Assembly: GCA_021464415.1 (NCBI GenBank)
Contig: CM038468.1
Span: 31,360,969 to 31,424,968 of the forward strand
Source of the DNA: Lonicera japonica
Lineage: Eukaryota; Streptophyta; Magnoliopsida; Dipsacales; Caprifoliaceae
Direction: 5' to 3'
DNA: 64,000 nt
Made by a program: the position numbers and the translations under genes. Positions 33,802 to 46,419 of the stretch are shown here, piece by piece. Below the pieces are notes generated by a model, which worked only from the letters and a program-made list of their open reading frames with translations, was not told the DNA's origin and did not search any database. Within the stretch, counting starts at the first letter, position 1. Each line of letters begins with the position of its first letter.

Positions 33802-36030
33802 TTACAACTATATAGAAATTTGGGGGATTTGTCATTAAATGGTGATGCAGCTTTATGATATGGTCGATATAAAATTTATGAGTAATGCTACAATTTAATA
33901 CTATATTTACCGGATATTTTTATCACTTATTTTTATTGGCATGCATTACATAGCATTGTACCTTCATAAAATACAACAAATTATAATGCACCCAGTGAAA
34001 ATAAGTAGTAATTAAAAATCTAGTAAGAATAACATTTTTCAAAATTAACAGAAAACTAGGGTCTACTCCTTACACAAGATTGATCAATATTAGTGGTGAG
34101 GAATATACAAGATTGAACATTAGTGTTACACCCCTTTATTCACTTGACTACCGTAAATGAATATTATTCGAACATCCAGCAGCTGTACCGTAAATGAACA
34201 TTAGCTTTAAAAGGAAGTCAATACCCTTTATTAGTTTTTTAATTGGCAATGTTATGAGATTGCTTAACATTAGCGATTCACGTTTATGGAAATAAATTGT
34301 CAAGGTTGACTAATCTTGTTTGCATATATTGAATATTATTCCGTGGTTTATTCGTTCTCCAAAAGTCAAACAAATTTAAATCTTTAAAAATCAAATTATA
34401 TCATACGTTTATATGTGAAATTTATTATTTCTCTGCTCAATTATTATTTAATAGTTATAGGCAATAATTTAACATAGATGTTTTAATTTTTAAATTCACC
34501 GTTTTATTTATTTACCAGTTGAATTTTATTTGTTATAATTATAAATATTTAAATAATTATATATATTTTCATTTATTTAGCTAGTTTTATTTTTAATGTA
34601 ATGCTCTATAAATTTTAATTTAACTGTTTTTATTTATTTTATATAATGTCATTTATTTAGCGCGCTGTTTTATTTATTTTATGTAATGTCACTCCCACCC
34701 GATAAGTACGTACGAATACGGAATGGCTATAACGGTCTTGATTTATATCTGTTTGGTCAAAGATACCTTAAATGAAAATCATCCATTGAAACTGGTTCAA
34801 TATCGAATACTAGAATTGTAAAGGTTTAAGAACATGTATTCAAAAACACATAATATGATAGTGTCATATTGTACAAATATATATATATATATATATTATT
34901 TGAACATATAGATAATCAAAAACCAAAAACTGATTGATGAAGGGGATACTAGTCAATTAAAAAAATCTCATTAATTGGTAGGTTTATAATAATTAAGATA
35001 AGAGGGATCTATTACTAATTTGCACCTTGCAGTGGTACTAACCACTAATTAAGATTAAAAGTAGGGGTGTAATACTAATTTTCCAATGTATAGTCGGAGA
35101 GCAAGGAATAGCTAATTAATAATACTCTATCTTAATGTTCAAAATAAATAGAAGGGGTCCCCTGTGCCTCGTTAGGCTAACATATTACACCCTAAACTAT
35201 TTTACTTAACATTAAACCCCCCTTATATTATTGTATCCTTTTGCTTTATGCCAACCCGTTTACAAATCTTTACATTTTCAAACAAAGTGTCTCATGTAAC
35301 ATTAAATAACTGAGTAAATTGTCATAAATGCCCCCACATCATTCGTTCGAAATGCAAAAATACCTTCTTCTTCTTGTTTTTTTTAATTTTTTATTCTTTT
35401 TCTATAAATATGTATTTTTGGATTTATTTTAGTTAAAGCTACGTTCAAGTATGATCACAACCTTTTTGCCCCGAAGTATTAGTTTAGTGAGCGATGCAAC
35501 ATAAAAAGTCTAATATCGTTTAACAAATTCTTGACCTATGGAGTAGATAATTATAGACAAACTGTTAACAAAAGTCTAATTAACGTAATGACATGACCTA
35601 AACATTTAATTTTGACTTATCTTGTCAGAGTAGGGTTCTTTTGAAACTTATTTGAGTAAATGGGGTAATTTTGATCATAATTGGGGAAATAGGGCTAGTC
35701 ATAAAAACGCCACTGTAATTGACGATTTAAAAAAAATCGCTTTTAAAACGCCACTAATAGTAGAGATTTTACTTGTATAATCGGCACTGGCACTCCCGTT
35801 TTTAAACTAGATTTTTTTTTTGGTTTACTTTTAAATTTGTTTTTTTTTTTTTCATATGTTTTCTTTGCTTGATTGTTTTTTTTTCATTGCTTGATTTTCT
35901 TTTAAATTCGGTTTTTTATATCTTTTATTTACTTTTAAATAATTTTTTAAAAATTTTCTTGCTTGGTTTTATTAAAATTTGAAAATTTTCATTTGAAGTT
36001 ATGGCATTTAAATTACAAATAAAATTATTG
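33770..36030 (+). repeat. Duplicated RINGv upstream region, decayed copy
   Basis: Matches 23960-25300 (upstream region) and, near 35950-36030, intron 2 of the RINGv gene at 26640-26730. No exon remains recognisable. The remaining sequence up to 36349 has no gene and is cut by element C. Confidence 0.65.
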
Positions 36031-36349
36031 GTGTGTAAAAGTTTTATCTTTGATTTAAAATCTTGATGCGTATATAATATTTATTCAATGGTGTACAACC
36101 AATGCCTGCAACAATATGTATATTTTTAGCCATCAGATTATCATACTTATTGAAAGAAAATATTAGTCAAAGATGGTATTTTATAATATACATTGATTTG
36201 CATTAAATTGTTCAGTACACATTACCAAATATCTTTAAATAATTAAAATTAAACATAATTATAAAAAAGTACATGAAGAAATAAAATATTTAGATAAACT
36301 CATTACACTTAATAGAGATTTAAAACGAATATAAACTTATTCGTCATTG

Positions 36350-37856
36350 TGAGAACCCACAAAATTCGACCCTTGGGGCCTCAAACTCTCTCTAATTTAT
36401 GGGTTTGAAGCATCGGAAAGAATTTCATTGTTCCATTTGTTTCTATGTGTTAATAATTCATATCGGGTGTCCCTCAATCCTATTTCTAAATGCAAGAGGG
36501 TTCGTTCAGGGTCGCCAGTATATTTTATGAGAAAACGAAGAAAAGAGTTATGTTAGTGGAAAGGCTACATATAAGCTTTTTCTTACACATTTGTTTACGA
36601 AACCAGGATTTTGTAGGGTTCAGGAACTATGTTACGGATTGGGAAGATGTTAAGCATCCATTCTACCCTTTCGGTCTCTAGTGGTCTTATATGTTTATTC
36701 TATGTTGGAAAACTTGGATGTTTTTATTGATATTTTACTACTTTCTAGAAATATCTCATGAAAACCTGATTTTGGGAAAAATGAGAAAAGAGATGAAAAT
36801 CTTGTATTCCGTGATCCGAAGTATTTGTTTTGTCGAAATCTGATTATTGATGATAAAGTTCATCTTATCTGCTTTGAAATGAAAATGAGTCAGTATTGTT
36901 TCCTCATATAACAATGTCGATTATCTCATTTGATTAACTTAAAAGAAATGGGATCTTATCAGAATTGATTCGATATAGAATTTTACTCTTGAAAAAAGTG
37001 TAGCATATAAGTTACAGTCTATATGGAAGACTTAATATATCTGAGTTTAATTCCCATGTAAACTTTATCAGTCCGGGTTTGAAAAACTTGATTTAAATAT
37101 CGGTAACTTGGCAATATATGTATAAAAGTGAAATTCTCCGGCGGACAAACTAACAGATATAAAAAGTGAAAATAAGTACACAAATATTCGTAATTTAAAT
37201 ACTATAAGAAACCTTCGTTACCTTCCCGGCAATATATGTATAAAAGAAAGAGAGATAAAGAGAATATAATACGATAGAAAATGCTCCGGCGGATATTATC
37301 TTTTATTCTCCAAAGATTTTCTAGAATTTGATTCCAGTATATAACATTTCTAGTGTCGAGAATGGATTAAGTGATTCCTCATAAATCAGACAACTATAGA
37401 TTACACCTGATAACACTTCAAATGTAGAGAATATAGAGAATTTTGGCCTCTGCTGCCTTCTTCCTCCATCTCCAACCCTTGGGGGTTGTGGTCTATTTAT
37501 ACTATTTCATGAGCGATTGTCGCGAGACATGTCCCTAAAGTAGAGGAATGTCGAGCGACACATGGCCCATTAATAGGGCAATATCGCGCAACAATCCCTT
37601 TAATGGTGGACAATAGTGCTGTTCCAGACACAATGATGTACTGTAGAATGATTAGGGGACATGTCGCGAGATAAAAGAGGTTTGTTGCCAGACAAATTGC
37701 TTTGTCTTGTGACAAACCCTTCTCTGGATAGGTTTGTTTGGAGGACAAACCTCTCCGAGCAGTTTCTAGTGCGTAGGTGAGACCTAGACTAGCAAAAATT
37801 TTGTTTTTCTGGCATTCTTAAGGTTCTTGCGGGGGTCACGGATTGGGATGTTTACT
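36350..37856 (-). repeat. Inverted LTR of element C (~1507 bp)
   Basis: It ends TTCTCA (minus strand, 36350) and begins near 37856 with a mutated TGTAGACACC. Its U3 part (37510-37730) keeps degenerate palindromes such as TGTCGAGCGACA and ATCGCGCAACAA. It is more diverged than the LTRs of A and D, so probably older. Confidence 0.85.
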
Positions 37857-37974
37857 GACCCTCTCAACTCAAGCTCCTTGCTTGCAAGGAATTGAGGCGA
37901 CCGGAAGAGACAACGATCCATGATTCCCGTAAGAACTCCAAGAGAGTGCACGCATGTGGGTGTGTTTGTAAATG

Positions 37975-38460
37975 CCTCAGAAGAGGTCTTTGTGCCTATA
38001 AAAATGACTTATATTGCCTCATAAGAGGGCTTTCGTTTCTTTACTGCCCCTTTGGGAGGACTTTATTTATTCCATGTGCCTCTCTGTGAGGACTTTATGC
38101 GCACCACTTGCCTCCCTCGAAGGGCTTTGTTTGCTGCACATGCCTCTCTGGGAGGACTTTCTTTTGCTCCATGTGCCTCCTCGAAGGGCTTTCTTTACTC
38201 CACGTGCCTCTCTGGGACGACTTTATTTGCTCCACCTGCCTCTCTGGGAGGGCTTTCTTTACTCCTTGTGCCTTTCTCAAAAGACTTTGTTTGCTCTATT
38301 TGCCTCTCTGTGAGGATTTTGTTTGCTCCACTTGCCTCCCTCGGAGGGTTTTCTTTACTCCACGTGCCTCTCTGGGAGTACTTTGTTTGCTCCACCTGCC
38401 TCCCTCAACAGGCTTTGGTTGCTCTACATGCCTCTTTGGGAGGACTTTATTTGCCCTTTT
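37975..38460 (-). repeat. Mini-hairpin repeat array, element C
   Basis: About 14 units of ~33 bp, minus-strand type GTCCTCCCAGAGAGGCA, the counterpart of 16640-17300 in A. Open frames across it in several phases are products of the repeat, not genes. Confidence 0.85.
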
Positions 38461-39124
38461 TTTTGTAACTCCCGTCAATTTCTAGAATGAGAGAGAGAAA
38501 TATGTGTGGTGGATGGAATTCATCAAGAGTTTTACTGAAATGTCTTCCATGCTCTGGGAATCTTTGAAGTTTTTTGCATATCTTTTACATTCTGTAAAAG
38601 GTGCTTTTTAGAAAAAAATAGTTCTCTGGACTTTTCACAGCTTATATAAAGAACCGTGATTTCTATCATTTCGCTTGCTTCCAAGTTGTTTCTCCTTTAT
38701 CATGCTGAAAAGAAAATTTTCTTGAAAGGAATCTCTAATCTGTTTAACACTGTCTGTTATTTTGAGGAATTTCGTGAGCCCTCATTGTTTTCTGTTTTTT
38801 AATGTCCTTGTTCCTCCTTTGTTCGGGAAAGCTTTTCCTTATCTTTTTTTGTTTTTGGCTAGGAGTTTCTTCTCCCGTTTGGCGTGATCAAAAGTCTTAC
38901 TCACCCAAGATGAAACCCTGAGCTGGTTTGGCCTAGCTGTCACTCTTAGTGTTGCTTTTCCTGTCACTTATATATTCTCTGCTTCTCTCACTTGCTTTAG
39001 GAATTTGTGCAGGATTCTTCGCTTTTATACTCTTTCAATTTTTTTCTATTTTTTTCTATTTCTGTCTTATTCTGATATTTTTCTTTTTCTCATTGATAGT
39101 TTTCAATATTCTGTGCATGATCAG

Positions 39125-40124
39125 TGTAGACACCCCAATCTGTGACTCCCGCAAGAACCCTAACGACCTTCGAGAAGCACTGTTTCTGAACACCCGAAAC
39201 TGCTCCGAAAGGGTTAGTTGGCCAAACAAACCTATTTTTGAGGGAAATGTCGCACGACAAATCCCTTTTATAGGGACATGTCGCGCGACAAACACCCCAA
39301 CATTCACTTTCTGACACATCAGTCTGTCGGAATCATCATTAAAGTTGAATGTCGCGCCACATACACACATTGTCGCGCGACAAACCCCTTTTTGGGGGAC
39401 ACGTCGCGCGACAAACACCTTTCCCAGCACTATAAATAGGCCAACACCTCCCAAGGATTAAGGACGACAACTTCTCGCCAGGGTTTTTACACTAAAACGC
39501 CTCATTCTCTATGATATCTTATAATCTTTAAAGCCTTCTCCAGAAGCATCTGTGATAACATTTATTTCCGCAAGAGTCTCGGATCTAATCTTGGCACCCG
39601 GAGTGCCACCTTCTAGAGTCAGACCGCCGAAAAGATCTCTAACGGGTTTTTCTAAAATATTTGTTTATTAGTAAACGAAGTGGCGACATGGTTGTGGTAG
39701 ATTCCTAACGCGCTCGAAAATCAGGTTTTCATTAGTTATTTCCAAAAAGCAGTACAATATCAGTAAAAGCATCCAAGTTTTCCAACATAGAATAAACATA
39801 TAAGACCACTAGAGACCGAAAGGGCGGAATGGGTGCTTAACACCTTCCCAAACCGTAATATAGTTCTCGAACCCTATAGAATTCTGGTTTCGTAGACAAA
39901 CGTGTAAAGAAAGGCTTATCTATAGCCTTTTCTCTTACACAACTATTTTGTCCGTTTTCTCGTAAAACGTACAGGCGACTCTGAACGAACCCATTTGCAT
40001 TTAGAATAGACGTAGGAACACCCAATATGAATTATCGAAGCAAATAGAACGACGAAATCCTTTCCGACGCTTCAGACGCCCAAGGACGGGAATGAGACCC
40101 GGGGGTCGCATTTGCGAATTCTCA
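39125..40124 (+). repeat. 5' LTR of element B (1000 bp)
   Basis: TGTAGACACC...TTCTCA. Compared with A it lacks about 550 bp in the middle (junction near 39650-39720). The promoter remains: TGTCGCACGACA (39248), TGTCGCGCGACA (39280), TGTCGCGCCACA, TGTCGCGCGACA and CGTCGCGCGACA (to about 39415), then CTATAAATAGG at about 39431. Confidence 0.9.
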
Positions 40125-40127
40125 CAG

Positions 40128-40145
40128 TGGCAACTCTGCTGGGGA
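40128..40145 (+). promoter_or_regulatory. Primer binding site, element B
   Basis: TGGCAACTCTGCTGGGGA, one base different from A and D (G to A). Confidence 0.82.
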
Positions 40146-41264
40146 CCAGAGAGAACTAGGCTCTTATATGTGGATTTTTTGTTTATAATATGTTGATATG
40201 CATGCTTTTACTGCTTTCCCTACTTGCCCCCTGACGTGGTGCCTGGATTTTATTGTTGACCTGATCTAGAGGCGCAGTAGAGTCCATTCATTGACATAGA
40301 CATATGTTTAGGATTTTCCCTTTCTGTTATATTTGATTGTAAAGAAATATCTTTTTAAAATAAAAATGGCGTTTTTAAAATACACCTCGAAGATAAGATA
40401 TTTGCAATTAAATCTTTTGAAAATTCTTGTTTTGCACGCACTTTCACAAATCATGCATTGGTTCTACGAGTGTGAATTTACCCCAAACCCTCGGAAGTAT
40501 TATAAGTGAGTAGGGAGTTGGCTTGCTTGGGCCAACATAAATCGAAAGCATTTACTTCCACTCTCCTTGGCCAAGTACGCCCCCGAGGTATATCGAGTGA
40601 CGAGAACACTCACGTACCCGGGAAGTATATCAAAAGATTCTTGCAAGTACCCGCCCCTGGGGTATATCGCGAGGTCTTGCCAAATAGGAGGGAGCCTGAA
40701 GCCTTCACCTTGCATTACACCTGCGTTGCATATAAGAAGAGTCAAGATAGAACACTCTTATAATTTATTTGTCAACCGTGAGGAGTTGTACCACATCGGG
40801 CCTTATCATGTATATCTCCCCCAGATATTGGCGAGTACGGCCGGAGGCTGACCAACCTCCGCCGTAGAAATTTACATCGAGATCACCTCGTTGTGACTTT
40901 CCCCGGTACATCTCCCATGAAAAGCAACTCAAGAGGAGAGATATTCCCAATTTTCATAAAATTAAAAGATGAGTTTTTCAAAATTCGGGATAAGTAAGGT
41001 AACCTAAGGAGCACTTTGCTGCCTACCCTAAACTCCCACCGGGAATTCACTCAAGTTGTTGTTAATGTGTCTTTATGAACACCCGAAACTTGGTTTTCAT
41101 TATTTTCCTTTCTTCGTGGTTTCTCTTGGCAAAAATGAATCACACCTTAATCTTCCTTCATCTTCGCCCCATGGTTCCATCTATAGCCGTAATACGACGA
41201 CAGTCTAGAAGGTTGAGCTGGTCGGGATCACACCGAAAGGTTAGTAAGACCAAGCACACCCGTA

Positions 41265-43122
41265 ATGGTCGATGGACGCGAGAATCAAGAGATAGATCAT
41301 AGCCTAGCCGAGGCATCAGCAGCTCAGCCAACTTTAGCCGAGATGCATCGTTTGCTAATGACCGTCAGCATGAGCCTAGCAAACCTCACAAACGAGCAAC
41401 AGAGTACCCGAGTCCGAGTAGAAGAGTTGTCAGCTGGGCGGGTTGCACCACCAGGGTTTGAACGACTACCACCGAATCGAGATCAAGGGCAGTCATCACA
41501 AGTACTTCCCCCAGTTCAAGGAACCAATCCACCCCAAACGGGCCTTGTCATGGCCGGTCCCGTTCAGACCGATCCCAACAATCAGAATCAATGGGCCCCC
41601 GAACTCCAGCCCCACTTATCAGCAACAAGAGCCACCCATCATCTGGTCACAACCCCAAGTCCAACCGTGTTTCGACATTCAGCACCCGCAATGGCCACAA
41701 ATCCCTGCACGACCTGTCCTACCACCAACCCCGGTAGCCCCTCCCAATGAATACCTAGATATAAACCGATTCTGGACAATATATGCAGAATCAGTCATAG
41801 CTCAGGGAGCAGCCCGACGAGATATCGAAAGAGAATGAAGAAATGAAGAAACTGAAAGAATAGATGAGGGTCCTGCAGAAAGGAGTTTCTCTAATAAAAG
41901 GGGCAAACGAGATTACGGATATGAATGCCTTCTCTCTCTACCTGAAGTAAGATTACCCCCGGGGTTGAAGCTCCCCTCTATCACCAAGTTTACTGGAACC
42001 ACGCCCCCAAAAATACATCTGCAATCATATATCCGATCCATGCAAGTATCTGGCTGTAGAGAACCTGAGTTGGCTCAAGCATTTCATATGACTATCACGG
42101 GGGCAGCCTTGAGATGGTTTTTGATTTAGAGAGGCACCACACGAAAACTTGGGGAGACATCGTCAAAGAATTCATGACCACATACGGATCCAATGAAAAT
42201 TTAAAAATCACCGGTAAACACTTAGAGATGACCAAACAGGGTGAGAAAGAGAGCTTCAATGATTTTTTACCCACTGGAGAGAAATGGCATCCCAGATGTC
42301 CAAACGACCAGACGAAGAGGAGCAGTTGGAGATAATTCAGAAAAACTTCACTCTGGCTGTATTGACTTGTATGGGAAAGCACGTGTTCCCACATTTTCGA
42401 GCACTTTTAAGCATGGGATACCAAGTAGAAGAAGAGTTGGCCAGGAAGGTAGAAATCGAAACAAGGAAGGCCTCGTATACCGAAAAGAGCACGGCCACCC
42501 CCGTTGTAAACCAACTAAGCTCTTACCCGTACCAGCAACAACCCCAATTGACGTGGCCTATACAAGCCGAAGCCTCCAATACATATCAACCCAAGAAAAA
42601 TAGAAAATTCAGCAACCTCCCCACAACCCTGACCAAAAGTTTTGAACTGCTACGGAATACGGGCCTGATTACCCCACTCAACCCTCGTCCTCCACCAAAT
42701 CTCGTCCTTTCTTCTTGAAGGATGAACGAGAACTATTTATACCACCAGGCTGTGGGCCATGATACAGATAGATGTTTAGCCCTTCGACACCGCATCCAAG
42801 ATCTAATCGAAAAAGGAACAATCCCCGTACCAGGCGGACCAAATATGGCCAACAACCCGCTACAGTGAGTTAGCATCGCTAAATGAGAAACGACAGAAGG
42901 CTGTGTATCGTCATTATGGGTTCTTTAAAATCGAAAAGTGAAGACTCGAGGTATTTGTGAGAACAATGTAGTTTTGAGAAAGGTTAGAGAGGCCGACAAG
43001 AGATCCAAGAGGAAAGTTCAGAACTGGGTCGTACATCGTTAAAGAAATCAACACAATGGGAGCCGTAATAGTCGCAGATATAGATGGTCAGAACGCTACA
43101 TTCAAGAAATATTATTATTAAA
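41265..43122 (+). pseudogene. gag: gag remnant fused to INT C-terminal end, element B
   Basis: Gag starts with MVDGRENQE at 41265. The capsid core survives at about 41980-42460 and the knuckle region at about 42720-42800, with several frameshifts (near 41600, 41870 and 42120). At about 42866 the sequence jumps into the C-terminal part of integrase (YNELASLNEKRQKA, then PRGKFRTGSYIVKE), ending near 43122. Nothing here could be functional. Confidence 0.82.
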
Positions 43123-43329
43123 GTAATAGCATGTAATCCAGAACTACGTAAACCTGAGCCCCAACTCACTTTTGTTTGTATAAGGAAACACCACGGGGAA
43201 CGTAGGCAACCTGAGAGGTTACTTCAGGCCCGGTTTAATTATTATAAAAACTTTTTTTAAGAGCACTTTTTCAAACTTCATAAGCAGTGGTTCAAAACAC
43301 CAAACAGTCAGTACATTTGCTATCTAGCA

Positions 43330-43690
43330 CCTCATCTTATCCCAGGAAAGAAGCCGCATCGTATCCTCAGCCACCAGTGCAACTCGAGCTTCATTCATGC
43401 CTCAGAGGGCTCTGAGCCAGCAAACTGAAACTATTACATCAGATAAGGGACGATAGTCAGATCTTCTGCCACCAATCGCTAGATTGAACGAATGATGTCA
43501 GCCCGGAGGCGCTAAGAAAAGACAAACCGTGCATAGTTGAATTACCAAGTCAGTCGTCCATGCCAAATACACTCCATAGATAGGGAAGAATATAGAGTGA
43601 CAAGCTTGCGTTCTAAGGGTACCACGGCATCTCGAGCTTCGATAGAAGAAAAGTCAACATTTGTACAATAAGGGGACTATGTTTCTACAG
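43330..43690 (-). pseudogene. aORF1 remnant, element B
   Basis: The C-terminal and N-terminal ends of the antisense gene are joined directly near 43612, losing the middle, and the start codon region is altered. A decayed palindrome, CTTGTCATATAACAAG, lies at about 43769 where A and D have TGTCGCGCGACA. Confidence 0.65.
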
Positions 43691-43954
43691 AGATAAAAGA
43701 GTAAGTGGAGGGATGAAGGAAGGAAGATATGTGTATTTATTGGAGAAATTGTGCACCTGTACTCATCGCTTGTCATATAACAAGCCTTGCCACAAATACA
43801 TTTCTCCAACATACGGGTTCATTTCTGCCAAAAAACCACTTTGTTGCACTTCTCACTTAATTCCTCACTTTTGCAGGGGCCTGATGGTCAATTTGATTAC
43901 GTCATTATAGGCATATTTTACACCAACGTGATTAACTGCGTATTTTTCTTACTC

Positions 43955-43972
43955 CTTATTACACCTGGGGGT

Positions 43973-44007
<35 letters not shown>

Positions 44008-45240
44008 AAAAACAAAACCTGAGTGTTTTCTTTGTATATATGCGAGGCATGTAGATGAAAGAGTATTTTTATGAAACCCGAGCGTATGAGAGAGGTATAG
44101 ATAAGAGCATATTTTCATTTATAAACTTGAGGGTACTTTTGTGTAAATTATGTGAGTTATAAGAGTGTTAAATTATGTAATTTCTAAAACCTGAGGGTAC
44201 TTTGGGTAATTACGAGAGTTATGGGAATTATAGGATAAAATTATGTAATTTTTAAAACCTGAGGGTATCTTTTGTATGAGTATATAAGAGGATAATTTTG
44301 TGTGAAATAATAAAACCTGAGGGTATTTTTATGAGAGATAAAATAAAAGATGAGGATATTTTAATAAGAGGATGATTTTTTATATAAACATGAGGGTACT
44401 TTTGTGTAAATTATGTGAGTTATAAGAGGGTTAAATTATGTAATTTCTAAAACCTGAGGGTACTTTGGGTAACTACAAGAGTTATGGGAATTATAGGATA
44501 AAATTATGTAATTTTCTAAAACCTGAGGGTACTTTGGGTAATTACGAGAGTTATGGGAATTATAGGATAAAATTATGTAATTTTCAAAACCTGAGGGTAT
44601 CTTTTGTATGAGTATATAAGAGGGTAATTTTGTGTGAAATATTAAAACTTGAGGGTATTTTTATGAGAGATAAAATAAAAGATGAGGATATTTTAATAAG
44701 AGGGTGATTTTTTATATAAACTTGAGGGTATTTTTGTGTAAATTATGTGAGTTATAAGAGTGTTAAATTATGTAATTTCTAAAACCTGAGGGTACTTTGG
44801 GTAATTACGAGAGTTATGGGAATTATAGGATAAAATTATGTAATTTTCAAAACCTGAGGGTATCTTTTGTATGAGTATATAAGAGGGTAATTTTGTGTGA
44901 AATATTAAAACCTGAGGGTATTTTTATGAGAGATAAAATAAAAGATGAGGATATTTTAATAAGAGCGTGATTTTTTATATAAACATGAGGGTACTTTTGT
45001 GTAAATTATGTGAGTTATAAGAGGGTTAAATTATGTAAGTTCTAAAACCTGAGGGTACTTTGGGTAATTACGAGAGTTATGGGAATTATAGGATAAAATT
45101 ATGTAATTTTCAAAAACCTGAGGGTACTTTGGGTAATTATGAGAGTTATAGGATTTTTTAGAGTAAATTATGTATTAACCTAAGTGCATACTTTATAAGA
45201 GTTTTTAAGATTTAAAACGTAAAAGTATGTAAGTTCCAAA
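43955..45240 (+). repeat. Tandem repeat array of element B
   Basis: Units of about 65-75 bp with CCTGAGGGTACTTTGGGTAA and TAGGATAAAATTATGTAATT, arranged in a higher-order pattern with a second unit type containing ATAAAAGATGAGGATATTTT. It corresponds to the intron-1 repeat of aORF2 in A. An A-run lies at about 43980-44006. Confidence 0.88.
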
Positions 45241-45394
45241 AATCGGATGTTACTGTTGAGATGATTATGTGAATTTATGAATGTTTGTTTAAACATGTAG
45301 GAAACTGCGAATCAAGATCAACAAAACAGCATGGGAAATATCCTTAAGCCTACAAGTAGTGTTTTTTCATATTAAAAGTTATCAATAAAAAGCA

Positions 45395-45525
45395 TGCACA
45401 GTTTTAGCGCATACCACATCCTGGTAGACCACACTACGGTCACGGTCTACCCTATTATCTCTGTCATTAGCATGGGAACTTCATCGAAGAACACCCTGAG
45501 CATCCATATATAGGAAAACTTGAGA
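45395..45525 (-). pseudogene. Trace of aORF2 first exon, element B
   Basis: On the minus strand this resembles the exon-1 region of A near 15450-15590 (GATGCTCAGGGTGTTCTTCG), followed by a decayed palindrome at about 45575. No reading frame survives. Between 45530 and 46420 only non-coding sequence shared with A (15640-16430) is seen. Confidence 0.45.
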
Positions 45526-46419
45526 AATGAGAAGAAAAGAACCCATTCATGGGACAAAACCTACTCCATTGAATTGTCGCATGACCAATCCTAGCTCAAA
45601 CTTGGCTTTTTTTCGATAAGGGAACTTCAAAGTGGTTTTTCTTGACTTTTGTGCGGAAAAAACACACACTCGCACGATAATATCGAATGCAAAATTCTAA
45701 GTCGTTTCTTCAAATCGCAAGAACAAAACGGCCTACAAAGAAATCTCTGATCTCTAGAAGGTTGAAAGCTAGCAAATAAGAATGAGAAAATATCATAATA
45801 AGACGGGAATAGAAAAAATTGAAAGAGTAGAAAAGAGAAAAATCCCGCATGAGCGCCCAGAGCGAGCGAGAGAAATAGAAATGTAAAGTGACAGGGAGAA
45901 ACACACCAAGAGTGATAGCTAGGCCAAACCGGCTCAGGGCTTCGTCTTGGGTGAGTAAGGCTCTTGATCACGTCAAACGGGAAAATAAGCTCTTGACCAA
46001 AAACAGAAAAGGCAGGAAAAGCTTCCCCGAACGAGGGAGAAATAAGGACATCGAAAAACAAAACACGATGTGGGCCTACAAAAATGCCTCATAATGGCCA
46101 ATGAATATCAAAGAGATCAGAGACTCCTTCAAAATAGATTTCTTTCCCGGCTTGATAAAATCATAAATGACTTAGAAAAAAAAGCAAACGGTTGAACCAT
46201 TGCTACGCACGAAGTACAAGAATTGAGAAATCCATCGTGAAAACTCCTCTTTCGGAATAAAATAACTTATAAAACAAAGTTTTCAGAATTTCCTAGAGAA
46301 AGCAAAACTTTTAGAATGGGTATTTAAACTCCCAAATGAGCTCTTTTCTCCTTCATAGACCTCTCTCTTTAGCTTCTCGTCAGTTGCTACTACAGAGAAC
46401 TGAACATCACTAAGCCCTT

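Larger units (their letters stand above)
36350..39124 (-). mobile_element. Element C: inverted 3' end of a Tat-type element related to A
   Basis: On the minus strand it holds the last part of an internal region (39124-37857), including the mini-hairpin array, then an LTR (37856-36350). It is interrupted at 39124 by element B; the rest of C is not found on the other side of B. No coding part of C is present. Confidence 0.85.

Noticed and set aside
38014..38485. Three overlapping plus-strand frames of 99-138 codons with repeated Leu/Cys/Phe motifs
   Set aside because: They are translations of the ~33-bp repeat of element C in different frames, not conserved with A or B as protein.
43980..44006. 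Poly(A) run suggesting a retrogene or LINE tail
   Set aside because: It sits within the tandem repeat region of element B with no processed gene or LINE upstream.
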